In this document: piece by piece, positions 24,948 to 32,780 of the stretch
How positions within the stretch are numbered: the first letter of the stretch is position 1
Layout of the letters: every line of letters starts with the position of its first letter
NCBI RefSeq assembly: GCF_013184525.1
Contig: NZ_JAAOIZ010000001.1
Location: 124,001-188,000 of the forward strand
Direction: 5' to 3'
Source of the DNA: Chryseobacterium sp. LAM-KRS1
GTDB taxonomy: Bacteria > Bacteroidota > Bacteroidia > Flavobacteriales > Weeksellaceae
Length of the DNA: 64,000 bases
Translations under genes and position numbers: made by a program
The notes under the pieces: model-generated
Seen by the model: the letters and a program-made list of their open reading frames with translations, nothing else
The model's database searches: none
What the model was told of the DNA's origin: nothing

Positions 24948-25342
24948 GATAGTATTAGTTTATGGTTTTGTAAATAATAAAATCCACACGACAGACAAAT
25001 GATAACGGCGATCAGGTGGGAAACTAAATGACCGGCTGTGGAGCCAGGATGTGATAGTACGACGAAGAAGTCTGTAGCTGGAATGATAGTTCCTAAAACC
25101 AGGATAACACCTAATGCGAAGAACTGTTTTTTCCATAAAAGAAGGGTAATGATCAATCCAAAGAAAAAATCACGGATTCCTTTGATATACTGAAAAGAAA
25201 AATCCCCATTGGTAACAGTACGGATACCATAATCTATTTCAGCACCAACAGGATTAATAAAAAAGCGGATTCCAATGTAAAGTAAACCAATACCTGAAAT
25301 GAGGCTAAACCAGAATGATGTTTTTTGTTGTAAACGTTTCAT
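24944..25342 (-). CDS. DUF4267-type membrane protein
   Basis: 132 aa with four predicted transmembrane helices. The segment GIRFFINPVGAEIDYGI (around 20-36) and the following YIKGIRDFFFGLI are the pattern I associate with DUF4267. The ATG at 25342 is used; a TTG 24 nt upstream gives a longer frame but lacks support. Its stop overlaps the next gene by 4 nt. It lies 69 nt downstream of a Crp/Fnr-like regulator on the same strand, which may control it. Confidence 0.75.
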   Translation of the reverse strand: MKRLQQKTSFWFSLISGIGLLYIGIRFFINPVGAEIDYGIRTVTNGDFSFQYIKGIRDFFFGLIITLLLWKKQFFALGVILVLGTIIPATDFFVVLSHPGSTAGHLVSHLIAVIICLSCGFYYLQNHKLILS

Positions 25343-25411
25343 AAGAACTTTATTTTGTTGATACAAAATTCTTCAACGTTTAATAGAAATTGATGCACCC
25401 AGGTTAATAAA

Positions 25412-25987
25412 TCATAAAAGTGATATTCTTTTTCTGATTCTGCTCAATGATTGTGGCTTTACTCCCACATAGGAAGCAATATAATATTGAGATATCCTTT
25501 GTTGCAGATCAAAATGCTCCTTAATAAATTTTTCGTAGCGGGATTTTGGAGAATCCGTATAAAATGAATTCCTGTCTTTTAATGTTTTGATAAGAACATA
25601 CTCAATAGATAGCCGTCCAAATCGCTCTCCATTTTTTACCTGTTCATACAGCTTCTGAAGATTTTCATAGCTGATGGTCCAGATCCGGGTATTTTCTAAA
25701 GCCTGAATGAGTTGCTTAGATGGTGTCTGCGGGCCAAAGCTTTCAAAATTACAGGTAAATTCATTTTCTTTTGAGAAGCCATAAGTTCTTTCTTCCCCAT
25801 CATCATTGATGTAATAACGGACAAGACCATTTTCAATAAAGCCGACATATTTGCAGATTTCACCTTCCTTAAGGAAAAAATCTCCTTTTTTATATTCTTT
25901 CAATCTGAATAAGTTCTGAATTATTTTTTCTTCATCATAACTTATTTCTACTATCTTTTTTATAGCCACAAGTAAAGCATTATCCAT
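25412..25987 (-). CDS. Crp/Fnr-family transcriptional regulator
   Basis: 191 aa. The N-terminal cyclic-nucleotide-binding-like beta-roll (about 15-115) contains YKKGDFFLKEGEICKYVGFIENGLVRYY, typical of flavobacterial Crp/Fnr proteins that lack a confirmed effector. The C-terminus has an HTH (about 160-187; RISQYYIASYVGVKPQSLSR, then IRKRI). No Cys cluster, so it is not an Fnr-type oxygen sensor. Likely regulator of the two adjacent small membrane proteins downstream. Confidence 0.88.
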   Translation of the reverse strand: MDNALLVAIKKIVEISYDEEKIIQNLFRLKEYKKGDFFLKEGEICKYVGFIENGLVRYYINDDGEERTYGFSKENEFTCNFESFGPQTPSKQLIQALENTRIWTISYENLQKLYEQVKNGERFGRLSIEYVLIKTLKDRNSFYTDSPKSRYEKFIKEHFDLQQRISQYYIASYVGVKPQSLSRIRKRISLL

Positions 25988-26106
25988 TCTAAAACAATTT
26001 AGTTAGCGGTAAAACTTATATCAACAGTATAATTTTGATAATATGGAAAGTTACGGCTTTCAATTAAAGAATAATAAACTTTGCGCTCAGTATTTTATTG
26101 AGCAGA

Positions 26107-26697
26107 TTACTGATATTGGTATTCGATATTACTCCACAAAACAACATCACCGGATTCGGTCATTTCTGCTGGTTTATTAAAAGCACTTTTACCGAAAATA
26201 GTTTCATATTGTGTAACACCAAAAGTGTTCGTTTGTGAAATCAGCATGGGTCCGAAATCAGTTCTTGGAACTTTTTTTACATACCGTAGTGATCTCTTTA
26301 ATGTAAATGAAGATTTTTCTCTGTTAAAATTACCGATATAGGTCAATTCGTTATGATCATTGATAAATACAGAATCCTTGTCCATTGTAATGGTATATTT
26401 TATGCCGGCTGATGTTTCGGAAATCAGCTGTAAAGAGCTGTTTTTTATGTCAAGACTTATTTTCCTCCATATTGGTTCCTGATAAGTTCCCCAATAAGCA
26501 GTCAGATAAGATTCGCCGGGATCAGATTCCTGGGCAATCGGTCCTTTATAAAGAGTAACATTTTTTACAAGATAATTTTTATATTCCAGGTTATATAATG
26601 TTTTTTCCGTTGGTTTTGGTTTTTCAGAAATATCATCATTTCCCGCACATGAAATGAGTAATGTCGAAACTAAAAGAATATTGAGAATAGGTTTCAT
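26107..26697 (-). CDS. Hypothetical lipoprotein
   Basis: 196 aa. Signal with lipobox LLISC (Cys17 followed by AGNDD, so probably exported toward the surface or retained by Asp context). The mature part is beta-rich with alternating charged and aromatic residues (ITMDKDSVFINDHNELTYIGNF, for instance) and no Cys. No family recognised. A box TATCTTTA, one mismatch from the -7 consensus, lies about 45 nt upstream. Confidence 0.65.
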   Translation of the reverse strand: MKPILNILLVSTLLISCAGNDDISEKPKPTEKTLYNLEYKNYLVKNVTLYKGPIAQESDPGESYLTAYWGTYQEPIWRKISLDIKNSSLQLISETSAGIKYTITMDKDSVFINDHNELTYIGNFNREKSSFTLKRSLRYVKKVPRTDFGPMLISQTNTFGVTQYETIFGKSAFNKPAEMTESGDVVLWSNIEYQYQ

Positions 26698-26932
26698 TGC
26701 AATTTAAAATTGTATCGTCAGGATAGTTTTTACGTATGTTTAATTCACGGTAAAGATACTTATTATTGTATTAAATCTCCTCAAATACTTTATATATGGG
26801 CTTTTTAATAATTGTTAAATTTGCAATGAGCTAGTTTTTAGTAATTTAATTTTTGACAGTATTCATTAAATTGCGTCAAAAATGTGATGGAAAAAATACT
26901 TTCTTCAATTCTAATAAGGTTGACTGTTTAAT

Positions 26933-27346
26933 TTAATAAGCCCTTGCAATATTGATTTCTTCATAAGTGTCCCACATATCAGTAGTGATTTTCGTTACCG
27001 TTAGTTCATTGCCATTTATTGAAGCTTTGTAATTGACAAAATTAAGGGTCATATTTGAAGAGGAACTGTTATAATATCCCTTTTGTATTTCATATTTTTC
27101 GCAGTTTATGTACGATACAAAAGTTGCAGGAGTAGTATCGATAAGCTGATCGATCTGGTAGTATGATTTTGCAGCACAGGTACCATCATGCGATACGGTA
27201 AAGGTTACCACCCCATTTTTTTTCTTAAACGACTGGTACAAATAGTATCTGGTAGATTTTTTAGATGGGGCAGGAGAAGTATAATCCGAATCACTTATGC
27301 AGGAAGTAAGAAAAAGAATTGATAAGACCAGCAGGAACACTTTCAT
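26933..27346 (-). CDS. Hypothetical lipoprotein
   Basis: 137 aa. Lipobox LTSC with Cys16 (FLTSCISDSD). A short beta-rich mature domain contains two further Cys (TCAAKSYYQ and NCEKYE), possibly disulfide-bonded. Resembles lipocalin-like small lipoproteins of Bacteroidota in size, but no specific family is assigned. The start at ATG 27346 was chosen because the TAnnTTTG box at 27362-27369 lies 15 nt upstream, and a longer frame starting at 27364 would begin inside that box. Confidence 0.65.
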   Translation of the reverse strand: MKVFLLVLSILFLTSCISDSDYTSPAPSKKSTRYYLYQSFKKKNGVVTFTVSHDGTCAAKSYYQIDQLIDTTPATFVSYINCEKYEIQKGYYNSSSSNMTLNFVNYKASINGNELTVTKITTDMWDTYEEINIARAY

Positions 27347-27361
27347 AATTTGATGTTTTTG

Positions 27362-27369
27362 CAAAGATA
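27362..27369 (-). promoter_or_regulatory. TAnnTTTG -7 box for the lipoprotein gene
   Basis: TATCTTTG on the minus strand, 15 nt before the ATG at 27346. Confidence 0.6.
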
Positions 27370-27487
27370 TACTTTGATATTATATAATGCTATTACTTTC
27401 ATTAATGGATATCTTAACATAGCTTTTGATATATACATTATAGAAAAAAGTGAAAATTTAAATATACAAGTCTGTCTATTTAATTTA

Positions 27488-27495
27488 TATCTTTG
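27488..27495 (+). promoter_or_regulatory. TAnnTTTG -7 box giving a leaderless TetR transcript
   Basis: TATCTTTG followed by TACC and then the ATG at 27500. A start site 5-7 nt after the box would coincide with the ATG. Confidence 0.6.
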
Positions 27496-27499
27496 TACC

Positions 27500-28063
27500 A
27501 TGAAACAAAGAGGACAAGTTGTAACCGACAGGATATTGGATACCGCCGAACGTTTATTTTATAGACAGGGTTATAGTAATACCGGTATCAATCAGATCAT
27601 TGAAGAGGCTGATATTGCCAAGGCATCTTTATATAAACATTTTGAAACAAAGACAGACCTGTTGATCGCTTATATCCGCCGTACCCATGAGCTATGGTTC
27701 AGCAGGCTGGAAAGCAGTGTCAACAAAGTTAAAGATCCTAAACAGAAACTACTGGCACTTTTTGATCATCACACCGAACGTCAGAAATTCAGGCAGTTCG
27801 GAGGCTGTCCGTTCATTAAAGCAAATGATGAAGCAGGGACAAGTGATCCGGAAGTTTTAGCCGAAATACAATCAGCTAAAGTGCACAGTAAAGAATTTAT
27901 AAAAAACCTTGTTGAAAATTCCGGACATAAGAAAATATTGTCTGATGAAGAGCTGGCAGAAACAATCTACGTTATGCTGGAAGGCGCTATTGTTACCGCT
28001 TCCGTCTTTAAAAAACCTGACGAAATCCAGTCTGCCAAAAAAATCATTGAAAAACTGATCTAG
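27500..28063 (+). CDS. TetR/AcrR-family repressor
   Basis: 187 aa. The N-terminal HTH (about 5-52) has the standard ILDTAERLFYRQGYSNTGIN and KASLYKHFETKTDLL blocks; the C-terminal ligand domain contains a conserved GGCPFIKANDE. The ATG at 27500 is used because the TAnnTTTG box ends 4 nt before it; a longer frame would begin upstream of the promoter. Only 1 nt separates it from an MFS exporter gene, so it very likely represses the exporter and the downstream ogt and alkA genes. Confidence 0.93.
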   Translation: MKQRGQVVTDRILDTAERLFYRQGYSNTGINQIIEEADIAKASLYKHFETKTDLLIAYIRRTHELWFSRLESSVNKVKDPKQKLLALFDHHTERQKFRQFGGCPFIKANDEAGTSDPEVLAEIQSAKVHSKEFIKNLVENSGHKKILSDEELAETIYVMLEGAIVTASVFKKPDEIQSAKKIIEKLI

Positions 28064-28064
28064 A

Positions 28065-29477
28065 ATGAAAGATATAAAAAATAAGTGGCTGGAGCTGATC
28101 ATTGTATTGGCCGCACCTTTACTTTCTGTAATTGATGTATTCATCATCAACGTGGCGATACCTACCATTAAAAAAGGAGTTCATGCGACTGATGGCGAAA
28201 TGCAGTTCGTTATTGCGGGGTACCTGCTTGGTTATGCTGCTTTTCTTATTACCGGAGGTAGAGCGGGAGACCATTTTGGAAGAAAGAAAGTTTTCTTTTG
28301 GGGAATGTTTGCCTTTACAGTTGCTTCATGCTTATGTGGTCTTTCCCAATCCGCTTTTCAGCTGAATGCAACCAGGATACTCCAGGGGCTCAGTGCATCA
28401 TTTATGGTTCCGCAAACCATAGCGTTTATACAAGTTCTTTTTACTGATACTAAAGAGCGGGCAAAAGCATTTGGCCTGTATGGTATAACACTTGGAACTG
28501 CTGCAGCCATCGGTCAAATGCTGGGAGGATACCTATCGGATACCCATTGGTTCATAGAAGGCTGGAGACTCGTGTTTTTTATCAATCTTCCTATCGGGAT
28601 CGTTACACTTTGGGCAACTCATAAATACCTCACGGAAACCCCGAAACATGAGTCTACAAAATTCGACTATACAGGAATATTGATTTTAACGCTGGCATTA
28701 TTTTCCCTTATTTACCCCCTGATCCAGGGTCGTGAAGCAGGGTGGCCGCTGTGGAGTTTTGCATTGCTTATTTTATCAGCCATTTTGTTTACATTTTTTA
28801 TTTATAATCAGAAAATTAAACTTTCAAGAAATGGAAACCCTTTGATTGATGTAAGATTGTTTAGAATAAAAGATTTCAATATCGGTCTGGTTGCGGTATT
28901 ATTTCATTTTATGCTGCATACGGCATATCTTTTACTCAGTGCAGTTTATTTACAAAATGGATTGGGTATCTCAGCAATGGATAGCGGATTGTACTTTGTT
29001 GTTCCCGGGATTTTATTTATCATATCGTCTCTTATGGCGTCGAGGCTGATTGTTATATTTGGAAAAAGAGTATTACAAGTGGGAGTGGTTATTCTGTTTA
29101 TCGCATTTTATCTCCAGATGACACTTTGGAAATCCGGGATCAGTACCTCGCTGATTATTGGTCTAATGGGAATGTGGGGACTCGGAAACGGATTGGTCCT
29201 TCCTTCATTATTAAATGTTGCTCTGAAAAATGTACCTTCACAGTATGCAGGTGCGGCTGCTGGAATCTATTCAACTTTTCAGCAAACAGCGTCGGCACTG
29301 GGAGTAAGTATCATTGGAGGTGTGTTCTTTTATTTTTCAAAAGACGGCTGGCAGGAGGCTTACCATTTCGGGGTTATCTGTCTGTTGATTTGCGTTGTAA
29401 TCGTAGGGCTGATGTTACAGTTACTTCCCGGAGCAAAATCGGTAAACGAAACTAATGGAAAAGTACTTAAAACATGA
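28065..29477 (+). CDS. DHA2-family MFS drug exporter (14 TM)
   Basis: 470-aa proton-driven multidrug antiporter of the EmrB/QacA class, with about 14 transmembrane segments. Motif A-like GGRAGDHFGRKKVFF occurs in loop 2-3, and the motif C-like LGTAAAIGQMLGGYLSD in TM5 is characteristic of exporters. Substrates are unknown. It begins 1 nt after the TetR stop, and the ogt reading frame begins 3 nt after its own stop, so it sits inside a tight four-gene operon. Confidence 0.92.
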   Translation: MKDIKNKWLELIIVLAAPLLSVIDVFIINVAIPTIKKGVHATDGEMQFVIAGYLLGYAAFLITGGRAGDHFGRKKVFFWGMFAFTVASCLCGLSQSAFQLNATRILQGLSASFMVPQTIAFIQVLFTDTKERAKAFGLYGITLGTAAAIGQMLGGYLSDTHWFIEGWRLVFFINLPIGIVTLWATHKYLTETPKHESTKFDYTGILILTLALFSLIYPLIQGREAGWPLWSFALLILSAILFTFFIYNQKIKLSRNGNPLIDVRLFRIKDFNIGLVAVLFHFMLHTAYLLLSAVYLQNGLGISAMDSGLYFVVPGILFIISSLMASRLIVIFGKRVLQVGVVILFIAFYLQMTLWKSGISTSLIIGLMGMWGLGNGLVLPSLLNVALKNVPSQYAGAAAGIYSTFQQTASALGVSIIGGVFFYFSKDGWQEAYHFGVICLLICVVIVGLMLQLLPGAKSVNETNGKVLKT

Positions 29478-29480
29478 ACC

Positions 29481-29990
29481 ATGGATGATAAAAGGCTAGT
29501 ATACAAAGATGTTTCTTCTCCTGTCTGATTAATCAGGGTAATCGCTTCAGATGTGGGGCTTGTGGCTATAATCTGGGAAGGCGAAGGTTATAAAAGAACC
29601 CAACTTTCTATTCCGGAAAGGAAGAATCAGCACCCTATACTTTTACAGACGGAAAAAGAGTTAAAAGAATATTTTGAAAACAGCAGAAAAGTCTTTGATG
29701 TTCCATTGGATCTGGAAGGAACGGAATTTCAGATTAAAGTCTGGAAAGCCTTACTGAAAATCCCTTATGGTATGACAAAAACCTACGGGGAAATGGCTAA
29801 GATTCTGGGAGATACAAAAGCAGTATGTGCAGTAGGCGGTGCTCTAAATAAGAACCCCGTCTCCATTATTGTCCCTTGTCATAGGGTAGTAGGAGCGTCA
29901 GGGAAATTGATGGGCTTTGCCGGAGGGTTGGAAAACAAATCAATTTTACTTGATCTCGAGAAAAGCTTCAGAATGCCGTCTTTATTTTAA
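29481..29990 (+). pseudogene. ogt: Methylated-DNA-protein-cysteine methyltransferase with an in-frame TGA
   Basis: From ATG 29481 the frame reads a normal Ogt N-terminus (YKDVSSPV), then a TGA at 29526-29528 where the family has Gly (GGA would need one change), then continues in the same frame with LIRVIASDVGLVAIIWEG and on to the end. The DNA-binding HTH, active site PCHRVVG (Cys109 when counted from GTG 29553) and GGLENK end are intact. A product could restart at GTG 29553 (145 aa), lacking the first beta-strand of the RNase H-like domain. The gap of 3 nt after the MFS gene supports ATG 29481 as the original start. Sequencing error or recent inactivation are both possible. Confidence 0.8.
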
Positions 29991-30015
29991 ATTTAATATA
30001 AAAAAAACAGATTGT

Positions 30016-30666
30016 ATGGAATCAACATCGGAGACCAGAGTTTTTAACCTTGAAAATTTCAATCAGCTATGTGAGCATTTAGCAGCTCATGATCAGGATT
30101 TAAGAGAAGTTTTAGAAAACCACGGTTACCCGCCGATGTGGACCCGTGAAAACACTTTTGAAACAGTAGTCCATATTATTCTGGAACAACAGGTTTCATT
30201 GGCTTCTGCTTTAGCTGCCCTCAATAAACTAAAAGAAAAAATGCAGGAGATTACTCCTGAGCATATTCTCAAACTTACGGATGAAGAGTTGAGGAAATGC
30301 TATGTAAGCCGCCAGAAGATTGTATATATCAGAGGTCTTGCAGAAGCCATTATAAAAGGTGAAATAGATCTTGAAAAGCTATCGGAAATGTCGGATGACG
30401 AAGCACGTAAAACATTAGTAAGCCTAAAAGGAATAGGTAACTGGACAGTTGATGTTTATCTGATGTTTACCCTTCAGCGGGCAGATATATTCCCGATTGG
30501 GGACCTGGCTGCGGTCAATGCTTTAAAACGTTTGAAACAACTTCCGTCCAAAGTCGCCAGAGAAGAAATAGTTGAAATCAGTGAACAGTGGAAACCCTTC
30601 AGGTCTGTCGCTTCTATGATGCTCTGGCACTATTATTTTTCTAATGCGAAAAAGAGGACCGGATGA
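30016..30666 (+). CDS. AlkA-like DNA-3-methyladenine glycosylase
   Basis: 216-aa HhH-GPD-superfamily glycosylase removing alkylated bases. Elements: helix LEQQVSLASALAALNKL (about 51-67), the helix-hairpin-helix LVSLKGIGNWTVDVYL (about 134-149), and the catalytic Asp in PIGDLAAVNAL (about 159-169). Length corresponds to the small AlkA-like subgroup without the N-terminal TBP-like domain. Start ATG 30016 is 25 nt after the ogt stop; a longer frame would overlap ogt. Last gene of the TetR-MFS-ogt-alkA run; alkylation reversal (ogt) and excision (alkA) complement each other. Confidence 0.88.
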   Translation: MESTSETRVFNLENFNQLCEHLAAHDQDLREVLENHGYPPMWTRENTFETVVHIILEQQVSLASALAALNKLKEKMQEITPEHILKLTDEELRKCYVSRQKIVYIRGLAEAIIKGEIDLEKLSEMSDDEARKTLVSLKGIGNWTVDVYLMFTLQRADIFPIGDLAAVNALKRLKQLPSKVAREEIVEISEQWKPFRSVASMMLWHYYFSNAKKRTG

Positions 30667-30711
30667 AAACCGTTATTGAATCGTAGTTTTACGTAAAGAA
30701 AATCTCAAAAA

Positions 30712-31491
30712 TTATTCTTCTTTCAGCTCTTTAAAATAAAGCATTACTTTTTTTTCAGTTTCATCTTGTAAGATTATGTTGTTACCGAAGAGGACGTTCC
30801 TTAATTTCCGGTATAACAAAACTGAATGGCGGAGACATTCCAATAATGAGTGCCGATTGTATTGTGGCAGGGTAAGTTTTAAATCTTCAAGATCCTTAAC
30901 CTCCAGATCTGTTTCTACTTTTCTTACACCTCTCGGTAAATTATTGTTTTTGATATGGAGGAGTGGTCCAAAGACACTCATCCTCAAAAAACCTAAGAAG
31001 TCAAAGGCTTCAAAATACTCACCTCGACCTACCTTCAGTAAAGCGTAATGTATCCATATCCAAAACCGGTCTTCAATCCACTGATAGTCCGGATACGGAA
31101 AACTGGAGACGGAATGGTCGATAACTTTCTGAAGTCTGCCATTTTTGTCAAGAAGAATGGTGGGTGTTTCAACTCTTTCATGAAATTCCTCCAAAGTGAC
31201 AAATTTTAGATCTACATGCAAAAGAGGGTTGTCATATAAACAAATTAAAAGTCTTGGTTCCCCAACATGCTCACCTGTAAATGCTGAAAGGAAATTACCC
31301 AAACGTTTTGCATAATCAATCATCACATTTTTGTCTCCGGTAACTTTTTGTTCGGTTACAATAATCAAATCCAGATCAGAAAATTCATCCATCTGATCTG
31401 ATATCCATGAGCCTCCGACAGCCAAACCGATGATGGTCTCATCAGTTTGCAGAATCTCTTTAGCCTTGTTTGCAAATTCAACCTGTATCAT
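30712..31491 (-). CDS. Nucleotidyltransferase-fold protein (aminoglycoside adenylyltransferase-like)
   Basis: 259 aa of the pol-beta nucleotidyltransferase superfamily. The core is GLAVGGSWISDQMDEFSDLDL (about 22-42), the G-S-x(9)-S-D-x-D motif with both metal-binding Asp, and a third acidic residue in LHVDLKFV (about 92-99). A C-terminal helical domain follows with WIEDRFWIWIHYALLKVGRGEYFEA. Resembles the ANT/streptomycin adenylyltransferase group, but not closely enough to assign a drug. Converges with the alkA gene 45 nt away. Confidence 0.8.
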   Translation of the reverse strand: MIQVEFANKAKEILQTDETIIGLAVGGSWISDQMDEFSDLDLIIVTEQKVTGDKNVMIDYAKRLGNFLSAFTGEHVGEPRLLICLYDNPLLHVDLKFVTLEEFHERVETPTILLDKNGRLQKVIDHSVSSFPYPDYQWIEDRFWIWIHYALLKVGRGEYFEAFDFLGFLRMSVFGPLLHIKNNNLPRGVRKVETDLEVKDLEDLKLTLPQYNRHSLLECLRHSVLLYRKLRNVLFGNNIILQDETEKKVMLYFKELKEE

Positions 31492-31642
31492 TTCGACGTT
31501 TTAATAACGGTATTGTTTTTATATGTCAAGAAGCCTAAATTATAAAAAATAACAAATAGGTGAGCTAATATATTTTGAAGCCATTACGTCTTCGAACCAT
31601 TCAAGATATGGTAAGTAGGAGCTAAAGGTTTCTTTGACTGTT

Positions 31643-31694
31643 AACCGGTACTGGTGTTTGAGACCAGCATGTCTACCAATTCCGCCACGTGGGC
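31643..31694 (-). tRNA. Truncated tRNA-Leu(CAA) copy (pseudo-tRNA)
   Basis: The minus strand repeats the first 44 nt of the intact tRNA-Leu with three or four changes (GCCCACG instead of GCCCAGG; ATG instead of GCG in the D arm). It then skips the 10-nt variable arm, continues for 8 nt (TACCGGTT) and diverges. The CAA anticodon is retained. The upstream flank also matches (GCACACCAATT), so the promoter side was copied too. A motif GGTTCGAA about 50 nt further on may be the displaced T arm. It cannot form a normal tRNA. Confidence 0.7.
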
Positions 31695-31778
31695 TTGCAA
31701 TTGGTGTGCATAAAACGGGTTAAAGAATTTGAATATTAAAAATTTTTGATTTTGTTAGTAAATTATACCAAAAATAAA

Positions 31779-31807
31779 AACCTCCGAAAATACTTTCAGA
31801 GGTTTTT
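31779..31807 (-). terminator. Terminator behind tRNA-Leu
   Basis: AACCTC-GAAA / TTTC-GAGGTT stem with one mismatch; on the minus strand it is followed by TTTATTTTTGG. Confidence 0.75.
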
Positions 31808-31809
31808 TG

Positions 31810-31889
31810 TACCCAGGACCGGGATCGAACCGGTACTCCTAAGAACTGGTGTTTGAGACCAGCGCGTCTACCAATTCCGCCACCTGGGC
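31810..31889 (-). tRNA. tRNA-Leu(CAA)
   Basis: 80-nt tRNA. Acceptor GCCCAGG pairs with CCTGGGT (last pair G-U), D-arm with AATTGGTAGA, anticodon stem-loop CTGGTCTCAAACACCAG with anticodon CAA, a type-II variable arm (TTCTTAGGAG region), T arm CCGGTTCGATCCCGG, and discriminator A. CCA is not encoded. It reads UUG codons. Confidence 0.95.
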
Positions 31890-31957
31890 TTGCTTTAAAT
31901 TGGTGTGCAAATATAGAAACTTTTCTTATAATCTGAAAACTTTTTATCAATTTTTCT

Positions 31958-32725
31958 TTAAAAATTTATTTCAAGACCATCGTAGGCAAGGTGCATTCCG
32001 GATGGAAGTAATTTATCTTCAACATCATGCAATCCTAAATGATGACTGATATGGGTAAGGAATAATTGTTTGGGTTGAAGCTCTTCAAACAGTTTTATCG
32101 TGTCCGGAACTATAAAATGAGCAGGGTGGGGATCAAATTTTCTGATCGCATTTAAGATTAAAACATCAAGATCCTTCAGCTTTTCCTTTTCTACATCGGA
32201 AATAAAGCTTGCATCCGTGATATAGGCCAGCTTCTTGAATTTATATCCAAAAATAGCAATCTGATGATGCATGACTTCAATGGGAGTAATCAACGTATCA
32301 AGAATGGTAAAAGGCTGGTTTTTTATTTCGTGCAGATCAAAGGCCGGAGCTCCCGGATATCTTACATCCGCAAAGGCATAAGGAAAACGGTTTTTAATTT
32401 CGTTTCCCACTCTTTCATTGCAGTATATGGGCATATTCTGGCCGCTTTTGAAGATAAGGGGGCGCATATCATCAAGACCGATGATATGGTCATTATGTTC
32501 GTGCGTAATTAAAGCGATATCTACCGTCGTTTCGTGGTTCACCAGCATCTGCTGCCTGAAATCCGGGCCGCAGTCGATGAGTATTTTTCGGTTTTCTTCT
32601 GTAGTGATCATTACGGAAGATCGTAAGCGGCTGTCTTTGGGATTATCCGAAGTGCAGACCTCACATGTGCAGCCAATAACGGGTACACCCTGGGAAGTAC
32701 CTGTTCCTAAAAATTTCAACTTCAT
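31958..32725 (-). CDS. MBL-fold phosphodiesterase, PhnP-like
   Basis: 255 aa. KLKFLGTGTSQGVPVIGC at the N-terminus, with the CxCxxC motif CTCEVC (about 20-25), is the structural Zn site of PhnP-type proteins. HEHNDH (about 75-80) is the dinuclear catalytic site, and LTHISHHLGLHD near the end carries the last ligand. PhnP hydrolyses 5-phosphoribosyl cyclic phosphates, but most flavobacterial homologues have no phn genes, and none is seen here. Divergent from the 475-aa unknown gene. Confidence 0.88.
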   Translation of the reverse strand: MKLKFLGTGTSQGVPVIGCTCEVCTSDNPKDSRLRSSVMITTEENRKILIDCGPDFRQQMLVNHETTVDIALITHEHNDHIIGLDDMRPLIFKSGQNMPIYCNERVGNEIKNRFPYAFADVRYPGAPAFDLHEIKNQPFTILDTLITPIEVMHHQIAIFGYKFKKLAYITDASFISDVEKEKLKDLDVLILNAIRKFDPHPAHFIVPDTIKLFEELQPKQLFLTHISHHLGLHDVEDKLLPSGMHLAYDGLEINF

Positions 32726-32744
32726 TTTGTTTTGAGGTTGGTAT

Positions 32745-32752
32745 TAATTTTG
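32745..32752 (+). promoter_or_regulatory. TAnnTTTG -7 box for the conserved 475-aa protein
   Basis: TAATTTTG, 28 nt before the ATG at 32781. Confidence 0.5.
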
Positions 32753-32780
32753 GTAAATTTACAAAAAATTTAATGTCCTA

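Noticed and set aside
27350..27499. 50-codon N-terminal extension of the TetR regulator
   Set aside because: Lies upstream of the TAnnTTTG box and lacks conserved sequence; the normal TetR start is 27500.
29126..29455. 109-codon frame in the MFS exporter gene
   Set aside because: Alternate frame of a well-supported transporter; no family features.
29917..30015. N-terminal extension of the AlkA-like glycosylase
   Set aside because: Overlaps the end of ogt in another frame and carries no conserved sequence.
30712..31491. Calling the nucleotidyltransferase a specific aminoglycoside-resistance gene
   Set aside because: Only the general fold motif is visible; no drug-specific signature can be read.
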